NCBI GenBank assembly: GCA_030613345.1
Contig: JAUWMD010000026.1
Coordinates: forward strand, 1-16,095
DNA: 16,095 bases
Direction of reading: 5' to 3'
Origin: Candidatus Krumholzibacteriota bacterium
Lineage (GTDB): Bacteria > Krumholzibacteriota > Krumholzibacteriia > Krumholzibacteriales > Krumholzibacteriaceae
Part shown: piece after piece, positions 1-6,788 of the stretch
How positions within the stretch are numbered: position 1 is the first letter of the stretch
Layout: every line of letters starts with the position of its first letter
The notes under the pieces: model-generated
The model's database searches: none
Told to the model about the DNA's origin: nothing
The model's input: the letters and a program-made list of their open reading frames with translations, nothing else
Program-made: the position numbers and the translations under genes

Positions 1-84
1 AAACCAACGCCACGTCCAAAACCAGGACCACGCCCAAAACCAGGACCAGGGCCACGGCCAAAACCAGGGCCAAATCCGGATCCA
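1..84. repeat. Hexanucleotide-periodic repeat (NNNCCA), about 14 units
   Basis: From base 1 to 72 every sixth-base block ends in CCA: AAACCA, ACGCCA, CGTCCA, AAACCA, GGACCA, CGCCCA, AAACCA, GGACCA, GGGCCA, CGGCCA, AAACCA, GGGCCA. Two decayed units follow to base 84. A higher-order 18-base period, three hexamers beginning with AAACCA, is visible at 1, 19 and 37. Because the period is a multiple of three, every reading frame yields a dipeptide-type repeat: X-Pro, Asn/Gln-rich or Lys/Thr/Arg-rich on this strand, and Gly-X (GFGRGPG) on the other. The pattern is seen directly; which frame is translated is inference. Confidence 0.85.
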
Positions 85-107
85 CGAAGAAAAACGCAGG
101 AAAGTGA
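3..107 (+). CDS. 3' end of an upstream gene, basic low-complexity tail (partial)
   Basis: This is a possible C-terminus of a gene that starts before the window. Read in the frame beginning at base 3, it encodes a Lys/Arg/Thr/Ala-rich tail ending in KKNAGK with a TGA stop at 105-107. I prefer this frame because its codons (ACC, GCC, AGG, ACG) match the G/C-rich third positions and AGG use of the neighbouring genes. The basic composition resembles tails of histone H1-like or other nucleic-acid-binding bacterial proteins, but the body of the protein is out of view and no function can be named. Two other forward frames are also open here. Frame 2 gives an Asn/Gln-rich tail stopping at 116-118, and frame 1 gives an X-Pro repeat that runs into pyrB. 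The choice between them is therefore uncertain. Confidence 0.4.
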   Translation, partial: TNATSKTRTTPKTRTRATAKTRAKSGSTKKNAGK

Positions 108-133
108 CTGTGTCATGAACGAAGAGAATTCAC

Positions 134-140
134 AAGGAGG
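134..140 (+). promoter_or_regulatory. Ribosome binding site deciding the pyrB start
   Basis: AAGGAGG is a near-perfect Shine-Dalgarno sequence placed 10 bases before GTG at 151 and inside the reading frame that could start at ATG 115. It argues that translation begins at the GTG, since a strong site 19 bases downstream of ATG 115 would have no use for that start. Confidence 0.65.
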
Positions 141-150
141 CAGGGTAAAG

Positions 151-1104
151 GTGCAGTTCACCAGAAAGGATCTTCTCGGACTGGAATTCCTCTCCGCCCA
201 GGAGATCAAGTTGATTCTCGACACAGCGGATAATTTCAAGGAAGTCCTTCAGAGGAAGATCAAGAAGGTTCCGGCGCTGAGGGGAGTGACGATAGCCAAT
301 GTGTTCTACGAGCCGAGCACGAGGACGAGGATGAGCTTCGAGCTCGCGGAGAAGAGGCTCAGCGCCGACATAATCAATTTCTCAAAGGCCACATCATCGG
401 TGAAAAAGGGCGAGTCGCTGAGGGATACGCTCGAGAACATCCAGGCGATGAAGGTCGATATCGTCGTGATGCGCCACGGGTTTTCGGGCGCGCACAAATT
501 TGCCTCGGAATTCCTCGAGGCGTCGATAGTAAACGCCGGCGACGGAGGGCACGCCCATCCGACGCAGGCGCTCCTCGATATGATGACGCTGCGTGAGAAG
601 TGGGGCACTTTCACCGGCAAGAGGGTGACAATCATAGGCGACATCATGCACAGCAGGGTCGCCCGCTCGAACATATGGGGCCTGACGAAGATGGGGGCGA
701 AGGTAACGCTCTGCGGTCCGCCCACCATGATGCCGATGCATATCGAGCAGCTCGGTGAGGGCGGCGTCAAGGTCGAGTACGATCTGACAAGAGCGATCGA
801 GAACGCCGATGCGATAAACATCCTGAGGATCCAGCTCGAGAGACAGCAGGCGAAGCTCTTCCCCAGCGCGAGGGAATATTTCGAGGTCTTTGGGGTCAGC
901 CCGGAAGTACTCAAGCGCGCGCCGAATGGATGCATCGTCATGCATCCCGGGCCGATGAACAGAGGCGTGGAAATAGCGCAGGAAGTCGCCGACGGACCGC
1001 AGGCGGTCATATTGCCACAGGTCGAGAACGGCGTTGCCGTCAGAATGTCGGTCCTCTTCCTCCTGGCCGGGGGAAAAGCCGAGGAAGAAGAGGTCGCGAG
1101 CTGA
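151..1104 (+). CDS. pyrB: Aspartate carbamoyltransferase, catalytic subunit
   Basis: This enzyme condenses carbamoyl phosphate with L-aspartate to N-carbamoyl-aspartate, the committed step of pyrimidine synthesis, in the cytoplasm. From GTG 151 the protein has 317 residues, normal for the family, and opens with MQFTRKDLLGLEFLSAQEI, the usual PyrB N-terminus. Carbamoyl-phosphate-binding STRTR lies near residues 56-60, the mobile loop KGES near 86-89, HPTQALLD near 136-143, and the C-terminal HPGPMNRGVEI near 265-275. An ATG at 115 is in frame and would add 12 untypical residues; I chose GTG because of the Shine-Dalgarno at 134-140 and the family start. The frame stays open back to base 1, so an upstream fusion is not formally excluded. 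No regulatory-chain gene (pyrI) follows. It is the first visible gene of the pyr operon, 34 bases before pyrC. Confidence 0.95.
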   Translation: MQFTRKDLLGLEFLSAQEIKLILDTADNFKEVLQRKIKKVPALRGVTIANVFYEPSTRTRMSFELAEKRLSADIINFSKATSSVKKGESLRDTLENIQAMKVDIVVMRHGFSGAHKFASEFLEASIVNAGDGGHAHPTQALLDMMTLREKWGTFTGKRVTIIGDIMHSRVARSNIWGLTKMGAKVTLCGPPTMMPMHIEQLGEGGVKVEYDLTRAIENADAINILRIQLERQQAKLFPSAREYFEVFGVSPEVLKRAPNGCIVMHPGPMNRGVEIAQEVADGPQAVILPQVENGVAVRMSVLFLLAGGKAEEEEVAS

Positions 1105-1138
1105 AAGGGCCGTATCCCGAACCGAGCAAGGAGCTGAG

Positions 1139-2440
1139 ATGATAGACTGGAAAGACAGGAAAGAGTTCTGGGTCGCGGGGGCGAGGATCGCCGATCCTGT
1201 CACCGGAAGGATAAGGACCGGTTCGGTCCTCATCCGCAAGGGGCTGATCGAGGAGATCACCTGGCAGAAGCAGGTAAAGACTGATCTGCCCGTTCTCGAG
1301 GCGGGTGGGCTCCTGCTGGCTCCCGGATTTATCGATATCCATACCCACCTCAGGGAACCCGGCTTCGAGGACAAGGAGACGATCGAGACGGGGACAGCCG
1401 CCGCCGCCGCAGGCGGATATACAGCCATTGTGTGCATGGCCAATACCGACCCGGTAATCGACGATCCGACCGTCGTCGAGCATGTTCTCAAGCGCGCCGC
1501 TGACTCGGGCAACTGCCGGGTCTACGTGATTGCCGCGGTTACGAAGGGTCTCGAAGGGGTCGACATCTGCGAGTACCATCACCTCAAGGAAGCCGGAGCG
1601 GTCGCATTGAGCGACGACGGAAAATATATTACCAACAGTCAGGTGATGCGTTCGGCTCTGGAATACGCAGGGATGCAGGGCCTGGTGATCATATCTCACT
1701 GCGAGGATCCCTATCTGACAAATGAGTCGCAGATGAACGAATCGTACTGGTCGACCAAGCTGGGGTTGAAGGGGGCGCACGCCGCTTCCGAAGAGATAGC
1801 GGTCGCAAGGGACATAAGGCTGGCTGAACTGACAGGCTCGATGCTTCACATCGCCCATGTCTCCACCGCCGGAGCGGTCGACCTGATCAAGAAGGCGAAG
1901 AAGAGGGGCGTAGTGGTCACCGCCGAGGCGACGCCGCATCACCTCACACTCGACGAGTCGATGCTCGAGGATTACGACAGGAACCTGAAGGTCAATCCTC
2001 CCCTTCGTGGAAAGAAGGACATCGCCGCGCTGCTCGCCGCGCTGCGGGACGGGACAATCGACTGTATAGCGACCGATCATGCCCCGCATACGGCAATCGA
2101 CAAGCAGGTGGAGTTCGATCTGGCCCCGCCGGGAATGATCGGCCTGGAGACATCCTTCGCCCAGCTCAACACCGAGCTTGTAGGCAAGGGAGAACTGGAA
2201 CTCATCGACCTCATCCGCCTGATGACGAGCAGGCCGGCCGATGTGCTCGGGTTGCCGGGAGGGAAGATGGCCGAGGGAGAGCCCGCGGACCTGGTTCTGA
2301 TCGATCCGAACGAGCGCTGGACCCCCGAAAGGGAGAATCTCAGGTCGAAATCGTTCAATTCGCCTCTTCTCGGTAAGGAGCTGACCGGCAGGGTGCAGGG
2401 AGTTTTCCTTGAGGGAAAGTGGTTTTCCTCTATTATATAG
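1139..2440 (+). CDS. pyrC: Dihydroorotase (class I)
   Basis: This metal-dependent amidohydrolase cyclises N-carbamoyl-aspartate to dihydroorotate. The protein has 433 residues, the length of the long class I enzymes as in Bacillus or Aquifex rather than the short E. coli type. Visible metal and active-site residues are the HxH in GFIDIHTHLREPG (His68, His70), the Asp pair in LSDDGKY (159-160), His187 in IISHCED, His240 in LHIAHVS, and Asp313 in ATDHAPHT. VNPPLRG (285-291) is the substrate-loop region. The start is ATG 1139 with AAGGAG at 1128-1133, five bases upstream; the open frame extends back to 1034 inside pyrB, but that extension has no family resemblance. It lies 34 bases after pyrB and pairs with it functionally, since class I dihydroorotases often associate with PyrB (family knowledge). 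Confidence 0.95.
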   Translation: MIDWKDRKEFWVAGARIADPVTGRIRTGSVLIRKGLIEEITWQKQVKTDLPVLEAGGLLLAPGFIDIHTHLREPGFEDKETIETGTAAAAAGGYTAIVCMANTDPVIDDPTVVEHVLKRAADSGNCRVYVIAAVTKGLEGVDICEYHHLKEAGAVALSDDGKYITNSQVMRSALEYAGMQGLVIISHCEDPYLTNESQMNESYWSTKLGLKGAHAASEEIAVARDIRLAELTGSMLHIAHVSTAGAVDLIKKAKKRGVVVTAEATPHHLTLDESMLEDYDRNLKVNPPLRGKKDIAALLAALRDGTIDCIATDHAPHTAIDKQVEFDLAPPGMIGLETSFAQLNTELVGKGELELIDLIRLMTSRPADVLGLPGGKMAEGEPADLVLIDPNERWTPERENLRSKSFNSPLLGKELTGRVQGVFLEGKWFSSII

Positions 2441-2485
2441 TTGTATAGTAACAGAGAGTTGATAATTCGCAAACGAATGGCACAC

Positions 2486-2498
2486 CCCTGAGTCAGGG
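2486..2498 (+). promoter_or_regulatory. Inverted repeat overlapping the lipoprotein Shine-Dalgarno
   Basis: CCCTGA-G-TCAGGG is a perfect 13-base inverted repeat in the 67-base gap after pyrC. Its right arm supplies AGGGA (2495-2499), the best Shine-Dalgarno for the GTG at 2508, eight bases away. Folded as RNA (five-base-pair stem, AGT loop), it would hide that site. GGG at 2496-2498 could instead pair with CCC at 2501-2503. A control role is inference; a 13-base palindrome may occur by chance. Confidence 0.3.
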
Positions 2499-2507
2499 AA
2501 CCCGGAA

Positions 2508-4346
2508 GTGAGAGAAAAACTGTCTGTCAGGACGATCGCCCCGATCGCCGCAGTACTGGCCGCTGCGGTGATGCTGGGATCATGCGCCTACTTCAATACA
2601 CTGTACAATGCCCGGAAGATCTACGGCGAAGCCGAAGAGTCGAGGAAAGCCAAGGGCGAAGAGGTAGACAGGAGCCTCAAGGAGAAATACGACGAGGTAA
2701 TCATCAAGTGTGGCAAGATCATCAGGGACTATCCGGACAGCAGGTGGGTCGACGATGCGATCTTTCTCATGGGGCAGTCGCTCGTCAGGCAGGGCGAATA
2801 CGATAAGGGTATCCGCAAATTTGTCGAGCTCACGACCAATTACCCGGAGAGCGGGTATGTCTCCAAGTCGATCTACTGGCTGGCCAAGGCGAATTTCGCG
2901 AAGGGCGAGTACAATCAGGCTCTTCTCTATACAGGACGCTTTCTCGAGGCATTTCCGGACCACAAGCTGAGGTTCGACGTGATATTCCGGGCGGGCGATA
3001 TCAGCCTGGCGCGGGAGGATTACGAAGGCGCGCGCAGGTATTACTCGGTGGTGGCCGAGGAATCGGGAAATAAGGAGCACAAGGAAAGAGCTTCACTGCG
3101 CAGCGCCGACCTGTATTTCCAGATGGAGGACTGGGCCAATGCGGCGGCCGGGTACGAGAGCGTGCTCGGAAAGGGCATGGACTGGGACACGAAGTACACA
3201 ATTTCCCTCTCGCTGGCTAACTGCTACACGAAGATCGGAAGATGTACTGAAGCGCTCGAGCACTGTGACGGTCTGCTCAAGGAAATATCTGTGACGAAGG
3301 AGAAGCCTGCGGTCATGCTGGGCAGAGCAGCCAGTTATGTCTGCATGGATTCTCTCCCTGCCGCGATCCGTGAATACGATGTTATCACCGGGTCGTTTCC
3401 GAAGTCGAATTACTCGGCGGAAGCGTATTTCCATCTCGGTGTGATATATCACGAGAAGCTCTACTCGCTCCAGAAGGCACAGATGGCGTATGCAAGGGTC
3501 AGTAACGAATCGGCCAGTTCCGAATACGCCGCTGTAGCGCTGCAGAGATCGAGCAGCCTCAAGAGGCTTATCGAGCTGCAGAAGAGCTCGGGGGAGAACG
3601 AGGGTGAGGAAGGTCGGGCCGAGAAGCGCTTCCTTTCCGCGGAGATCCAGCTGACAAAGCTCGGGGAGACGGACCTGGCGCTCGGTAATTACAGAGCGGT
3701 CGTAGACAGCTTCTCTCAGACGAGCTATGCGCCGCTGGCGGCCTACGCGATCGGGTGGATCTACCGGGTGGAGAAGGGGGACACCGCCCTGGCGGTAGAG
3801 GCGTTCAGTCATCTCGCCAGGGAGTATCCCGTATCGCCACAGGCGAGGGGAGCCGTATACGAGATCGGCCTGCTCGGCGAGGAAGCGTTGAGGAATCAGC
3901 TCGAGGCGCATATTGACTCTGCAGTGGCCGAAAGCGCGAGGATCACGGCGGCGAAGGACGAGATCAGGGCGGAAGCCGCCGCGTTGGCTACGGCCTCTGT
4001 CGATTCAAGCGCCACTTCGCCGGCAGCGGCGGACAGGCTCGGGGCAGCGGCGGACAGCCTGGGAGCGGCAGCGGCGGACAGTCTCGGGGCAGCAGCCGAC
4101 AGCCTCGTCACAATACCGTCATCTTCGGATTCGGCGGCGGTGGATTCCGCGGGAGCGGGAGGAGCGTCGGCCGTCGATACCACTGAGGCTCCCTCGAAAG
4201 AACAGATCAAGAGAGATACTACATATCCGCTGGTCGAAGCGGCCGATACGACTGGAACCCGAAAAATGCCGCCGCCCGCAGAGAACCGCGAGCAATCAGC
4301 GGATACATCGTCGTCCGGAGCACCTGGAAGAAGGGAGAATCGGTGA
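2508..4346 (+). CDS. TPR-repeat outer-membrane-type lipoprotein
   Basis: This is a predicted lipoprotein of 612 residues with a GTG start. Residues 1-25 form a signal peptide: Arg/Lys at the N-terminus, a hydrophobic Ala/Val/Leu stretch, and the lipobox LGSC with Cys26 as the lipidation site. The mature protein begins CAYFNTLYNARKIY and continues with tetratricopeptide-like helical repeats over roughly residues 30-470, for example YDEVIIKCGKIIRDYPDSRW, YPESGYVSKSIYWLAKANF and FSHLAREYPVSPQARGAVYE. These resemble BamD/YbgF/Tol-Pal-type TPR units. Residues about 480-600 are low-complexity Ala/Ser/Asp/Thr-rich with a small internal repeat. TPR lipoproteins act as protein scaffolds at the outer membrane, so enzymatic activity is not expected. 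It sits between pyrC and pyrK, and its TGA overlaps the pyrK GTG by four bases, so it is expressed with pyrimidine genes without an obvious reason. I cannot assign a partner. Confidence 0.85.
   Translation: MREKLSVRTIAPIAAVLAAAVMLGSCAYFNTLYNARKIYGEAEESRKAKGEEVDRSLKEKYDEVIIKCGKIIRDYPDSRWVDDAIFLMGQSLVRQGEYDKGIRKFVELTTNYPESGYVSKSIYWLAKANFAKGEYNQALLYTGRFLEAFPDHKLRFDVIFRAGDISLAREDYEGARRYYSVVAEESGNKEHKERASLRSADLYFQMEDWANAAAGYESVLGKGMDWDTKYTISLSLANCYTKIGRCTEALEHCDGLLKEISVTKEKPAVMLGRAASYVCMDSLPAAIREYDVITGSFPKSNYSAEAYFHLGVIYHEKLYSLQKAQMAYARVSNESASSEYAAVALQRSSSLKRLIELQKSSGENEGEEGRAEKRFLSAEIQLTKLGETDLALGNYRAVVDSFSQTSYAPLAAYAIGWIYRVEKGDTALAVEAFSHLAREYPVSPQARGAVYEIGLLGEEALRNQLEAHIDSAVAESARITAAKDEIRAEAAALATASVDSSATSPAAADRLGAAADSLGAAAADSLGAAADSLVTIPSSSDSAAVDSAGAGGASAVDTTEAPSKEQIKRDTTYPLVEAADTTGTRKMPPPAENREQSADTSSSGAPGRRENR
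4023..4109 (+). repeat. In-frame 21/24-base tandem repeat encoding AADSLGA units
   Basis: Four imperfect units (4023-4043, 4044-4064, 4065-4088, 4089-4109) of the form GCAGCGGCGGACAG(C/G/T)CT encode AADxLGA in the lipoprotein tail; the third unit is one Ala codon longer. The repeat lengths are multiples of three, so copy-number change keeps the frame. The segment probably forms a flexible or weakly helical linker. Confidence 0.75.
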
Positions 4347-5146
4347 AAGGCCTGTTCACCGGCAGGATCATCAGAACGCAGAGACTCTCCCCCTTGAGCC
4401 ATCTCATTGTCTTCGAAAGGCCCCGGGGCTTCCCCGATGCGGCCCCCGGCCAATTCGTCTCACTGAGGATAACATCGACGATCACGCCCCTTCTGCGGCG
4501 GCCCTTCAGCATCATGGATCTGACCGGAACGGAGCTCCATCTCCTCGTGAAGGTCGTCGGGAAGGGCTCGGATATACTCGCTCACTCTCCGTGCGGCGCA
4601 GAGATCGATATTGCGGGCCCGTTCGGCGGCACTGTATTTCCTTCTCCTGAAAAGAAAGACGCTGTATTCGTAGCGGGCGGCACCGGGCTCGCACCGATGA
4701 TATTTGCCGCGAGGACATGGAAACGTGACAGATCTCTCGGCCGGGCGGATCTCGTCTATGGCGCAGGCTGCGAGGAAGAGCTGCTCGTGTCTCTCTGCGG
4801 GGAGGATTTCACTGCCGTTCATTCGGCCACTATCGACGGATCGTGCGGATTCGAGGGAGACGCAGTCGCCCTGCTCGAGAAACTCGTCGAGGAGGGAAAG
4901 GCAGGCGGCGGGATACTGTACTCGTGCGGACCGACCGGTATGGTTCGGGCTATGGCAGGAAGAGCGGCCGCAAGATTTTCCAGACATCTTACATCGCTCG
5001 AATCCGTGATGGCGTGCGGCGTCGGAGCATGCCGTGGATGCACCGTTCCCGTGAAAACTGACGGAGGGACGGTCCTGCGGACTATATGCAGTGACGGAAC
5101 TGTCTTCGACGCCTCAGAGATAGACTGGGAAAGGTGGGAAGAATGA
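4343..5146 (+). CDS. pyrK: Dihydroorotate dehydrogenase B, electron-transfer subunit
   Basis: This FAD and [2Fe-2S] subunit passes electrons from the PyrD flavin to NAD+. It has 267 residues, in the family range. An N-terminal ferredoxin-reductase barrel carries the FAD-binding RRPFS motif (52-56), the NAD-binding domain carries AGGTGLAP (111-118) and YSCGPTGM (193-200), and the C-terminal cluster domain has Cys225, Cys230, Cys233 (ACGVGACRGC) and Cys249, the complete four-cysteine set. The start is GTG 4343 with AGGGAG at 4332-4337, five bases upstream; this GTG overlaps the lipoprotein stop. The following pyrD ATG overlaps its own stop, so the two subunits of the heterotetramer are coupled and made in matched amounts. 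Presence of PyrK means the dehydrogenase uses NAD+ rather than fumarate or quinone. Confidence 0.94.
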   Translation: MKGLFTGRIIRTQRLSPLSHLIVFERPRGFPDAAPGQFVSLRITSTITPLLRRPFSIMDLTGTELHLLVKVVGKGSDILAHSPCGAEIDIAGPFGGTVFPSPEKKDAVFVAGGTGLAPMIFAARTWKRDRSLGRADLVYGAGCEEELLVSLCGEDFTAVHSATIDGSCGFEGDAVALLEKLVEEGKAGGGILYSCGPTGMVRAMAGRAAARFSRHLTSLESVMACGVGACRGCTVPVKTDGGTVLRTICSDGTVFDASEIDWERWEE

Positions 5147-6057
5147 GCAGGCACTCCCTCGAGACGAAAATCGGCGCGGTGACCCTGCGCAATCCGGTGC
5201 TTCTCGCTTCCGGTCCAGCCGGATACGGGCTCGAGTACGAGGGGCTCCTAGACCTCGAGCGCATCGGCGGCGTGGTCACGAAAACGATATCGTTCGAGCC
5301 GAGAGAGGGCAACCCCGGCACGCGGTTGCACGAGACGGGCGGAGGACTGCTCAACAGCATCGGGCTCGAGAACGTCGGGGCGGAGGTCTTCTTCTCCGAG
5401 AAGATGCCGGCCCTCGTAGATGCCGGGATAAAGCCGGTCGTGAGCCTGGCGGCGGAGGACTGGGAAGATTACAGGATGCTCCTCGACGCGACTGCGGGAA
5501 CGGTCGGCGTGGATATCATAGAACTGAATCTGTCGTGCCCCAACGTTGAGCGGGGCGGCATGGCGGTCGGAACGAATCCCGAGCTGCTGGCGAAATACGT
5601 TCGGCACGCGAAGGACACCCTCCCCGGCATGACTGTACTGGCAAAATTGACGCCCAATGTCGGTGACATCGCCGCGCTGGCCCTCGCCGCCGAGGAAGCG
5701 GGGGCGGACGGAATAACGGCGATCAACACCGTCGTCGGAATGGATATCGATCTGGCCGCCCGGCGCCCGGTTTTCAAGCGGATCCGCGCCGGACTATCCG
5801 GGCCGGCCGTCATGCCCATCGCCCTCGACGCCGTCTGGAGGATATCGAGAACTGTCGATATCCCGGTCGTCGGGGTCGGCGGCATAACCAGCATTGCGGA
5901 CGCGATGAAGTTCTTCATGGCCGGTGCGGCAGCGATTCAGGTCGGCACGGCGGTGTTCTACGACCCGGCCCTCCCGGAAAGGATCGTCGAAACGCTCGAG
6001 GAGACGGGAATACCCGGTCCGCTCGGCGACTGTAGCAGGATGAAAGGAGCCGGATGA
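5143..6057 (+). CDS. pyrD: Dihydroorotate dehydrogenase B, catalytic subunit (class 1B)
   Basis: This FMN enzyme oxidises dihydroorotate to orotate in the cytosol together with PyrK. The protein has 304 residues from ATG 5143, which overlaps the pyrK stop as ATGA. A GTG three codons earlier (5134) is in frame, but the ATG fits both the overlap and the family N-terminus (LETKIGAVTLRNPVLLASG). The class 1 catalytic cysteine is Cys132 in ELNLSCPNVERGG. Substrate and FMN contacts include NSIGLEN (71-77), and the FMN-phosphate site is GVGGITSIADAMKFFMAGA followed by IQVGTAVF. The sequence lacks the N-terminal membrane extension of class 2 enzymes. The pyrF start overlaps its end as ATGA. Confidence 0.94.
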   Translation: MSRHSLETKIGAVTLRNPVLLASGPAGYGLEYEGLLDLERIGGVVTKTISFEPREGNPGTRLHETGGGLLNSIGLENVGAEVFFSEKMPALVDAGIKPVVSLAAEDWEDYRMLLDATAGTVGVDIIELNLSCPNVERGGMAVGTNPELLAKYVRHAKDTLPGMTVLAKLTPNVGDIAALALAAEEAGADGITAINTVVGMDIDLAARRPVFKRIRAGLSGPAVMPIALDAVWRISRTVDIPVVGVGGITSIADAMKFFMAGAAAIQVGTAVFYDPALPERIVETLEETGIPGPLGDCSRMKGAG

Positions 6058-6788
6058 CACCCGCAAAGAGAACCCCCCGGATAATCGCCGCGCTCGACGT
6101 GGAGAAGAGGATCGATGCCATATCCCTCGTAGCGGATCTCAGAGGGAAGGTAAAGCTGTTCAAGGTTGGAAGCAGGCTCTTTACGGCCGAGGGTCCTGGT
6201 ATGATCGCCGAGATCAATGATGCGGGAGGAGCGGTCTTCCTCGATCTGAAGTTTCACGATATCCCGGCCACTGTCGAAGGAGCGGTCCGGGCAGCCTGCG
6301 GCCTGCATATCTTCATGCTGACGATCCATACGGCGGGCGGGTCGGACATGATGAAAGCCGCCGCGGACGAGGCGGCCGCATTCGCGAGTCGCAGCGGGTT
6401 TGCGAGGCCGAAGCTCGTCGGAGTCACCGTATTGACGAGCATGTGCGCGGACGATCTCGCCGAGGCATCTGGTTACAGCGGGAGCGTCGAGGACCTCGTG
6501 CTCAAGAGGGCCGAGCTGGCGAAGAAGGCCGGCCTCGACGGGAGCGTCGCCGCGGTCAATGAGGCCGGCAGGATCCGTGAGGCGCTGGGGGACGGATTCA
6601 CGATAGTGACGCCGGGCATCAGACCGGCAGGCTCCGCGGCCGGTGATCAGAAGCGTATCGCAACGCCGCGAGACGCGATCGAGGCGGGATCCGATTATCT
6701 CGTGATAGGCCGTCCGATATACCAGGCAGAATCGCCGGGAAGGGCGGCGGACGCCATACTTGCCGAGATGGGAGATAGCGTCCGGTGA
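6054..6788 (+). CDS. pyrF: Orotidine 5'-phosphate decarboxylase
   Basis: This enzyme decarboxylates OMP to UMP, the final step of the pathway. The protein has 244 residues and a TIM-barrel pattern. It carries the catalytic signature DLKFHDIP (Asp64, Lys66, Asp69), IIAALDV at strand 1 (10-16), TPGIRP (186-191) and the phosphate-gripper region DYLVIGRPI (214-222). The start is ATG 6054, overlapping the pyrD TGA, with AAAGGAG at 6043-6049, four bases upstream. Its own TGA overlaps the GTG of the permease gene. The group is the short bacterial PyrF type, not the long archaeal-like form. Orotate phosphoribosyltransferase (pyrE), which makes its substrate, is not in the window. Confidence 0.95.
   Translation: MTPAKRTPRIIAALDVEKRIDAISLVADLRGKVKLFKVGSRLFTAEGPGMIAEINDAGGAVFLDLKFHDIPATVEGAVRAACGLHIFMLTIHTAGGSDMMKAAADEAAAFASRSGFARPKLVGVTVLTSMCADDLAEASGYSGSVEDLVLKRAELAKKAGLDGSVAAVNEAGRIREALGDGFTIVTPGIRPAGSAAGDQKRIATPRDAIEAGSDYLVIGRPIYQAESPGRAADAILAEMGDSVR

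Noticed and set aside
1..84. CRISPR-like array
   Set aside because: Six-base periodic repeat without spacers; it is a coding-type or simple tandem repeat.
115..117. ATG 115 as the pyrB start
   Set aside because: It adds 12 residues not typical of PyrB, and the strong Shine-Dalgarno at 134-140 lies downstream of it and suits GTG 151.
394..1512. Long antisense open frame across pyrB and pyrC
   Set aside because: Shadow of codon bias; it spans two well-identified genes and their gap and has no family motifs.
1040..2485. Long antisense open frame (481 codons) opposite pyrC
   Set aside because: It mirrors the real gene in a G+C-rich sequence, has no recognisable domain, and pyrC has unmistakable motifs on the other strand.
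3913..4650. Arg-rich open frame overlapping the lipoprotein tail and pyrK
   Set aside because: It is out of frame with two convincing genes; the Arg/Pro richness comes from reading GC-rich codons in the wrong phase.
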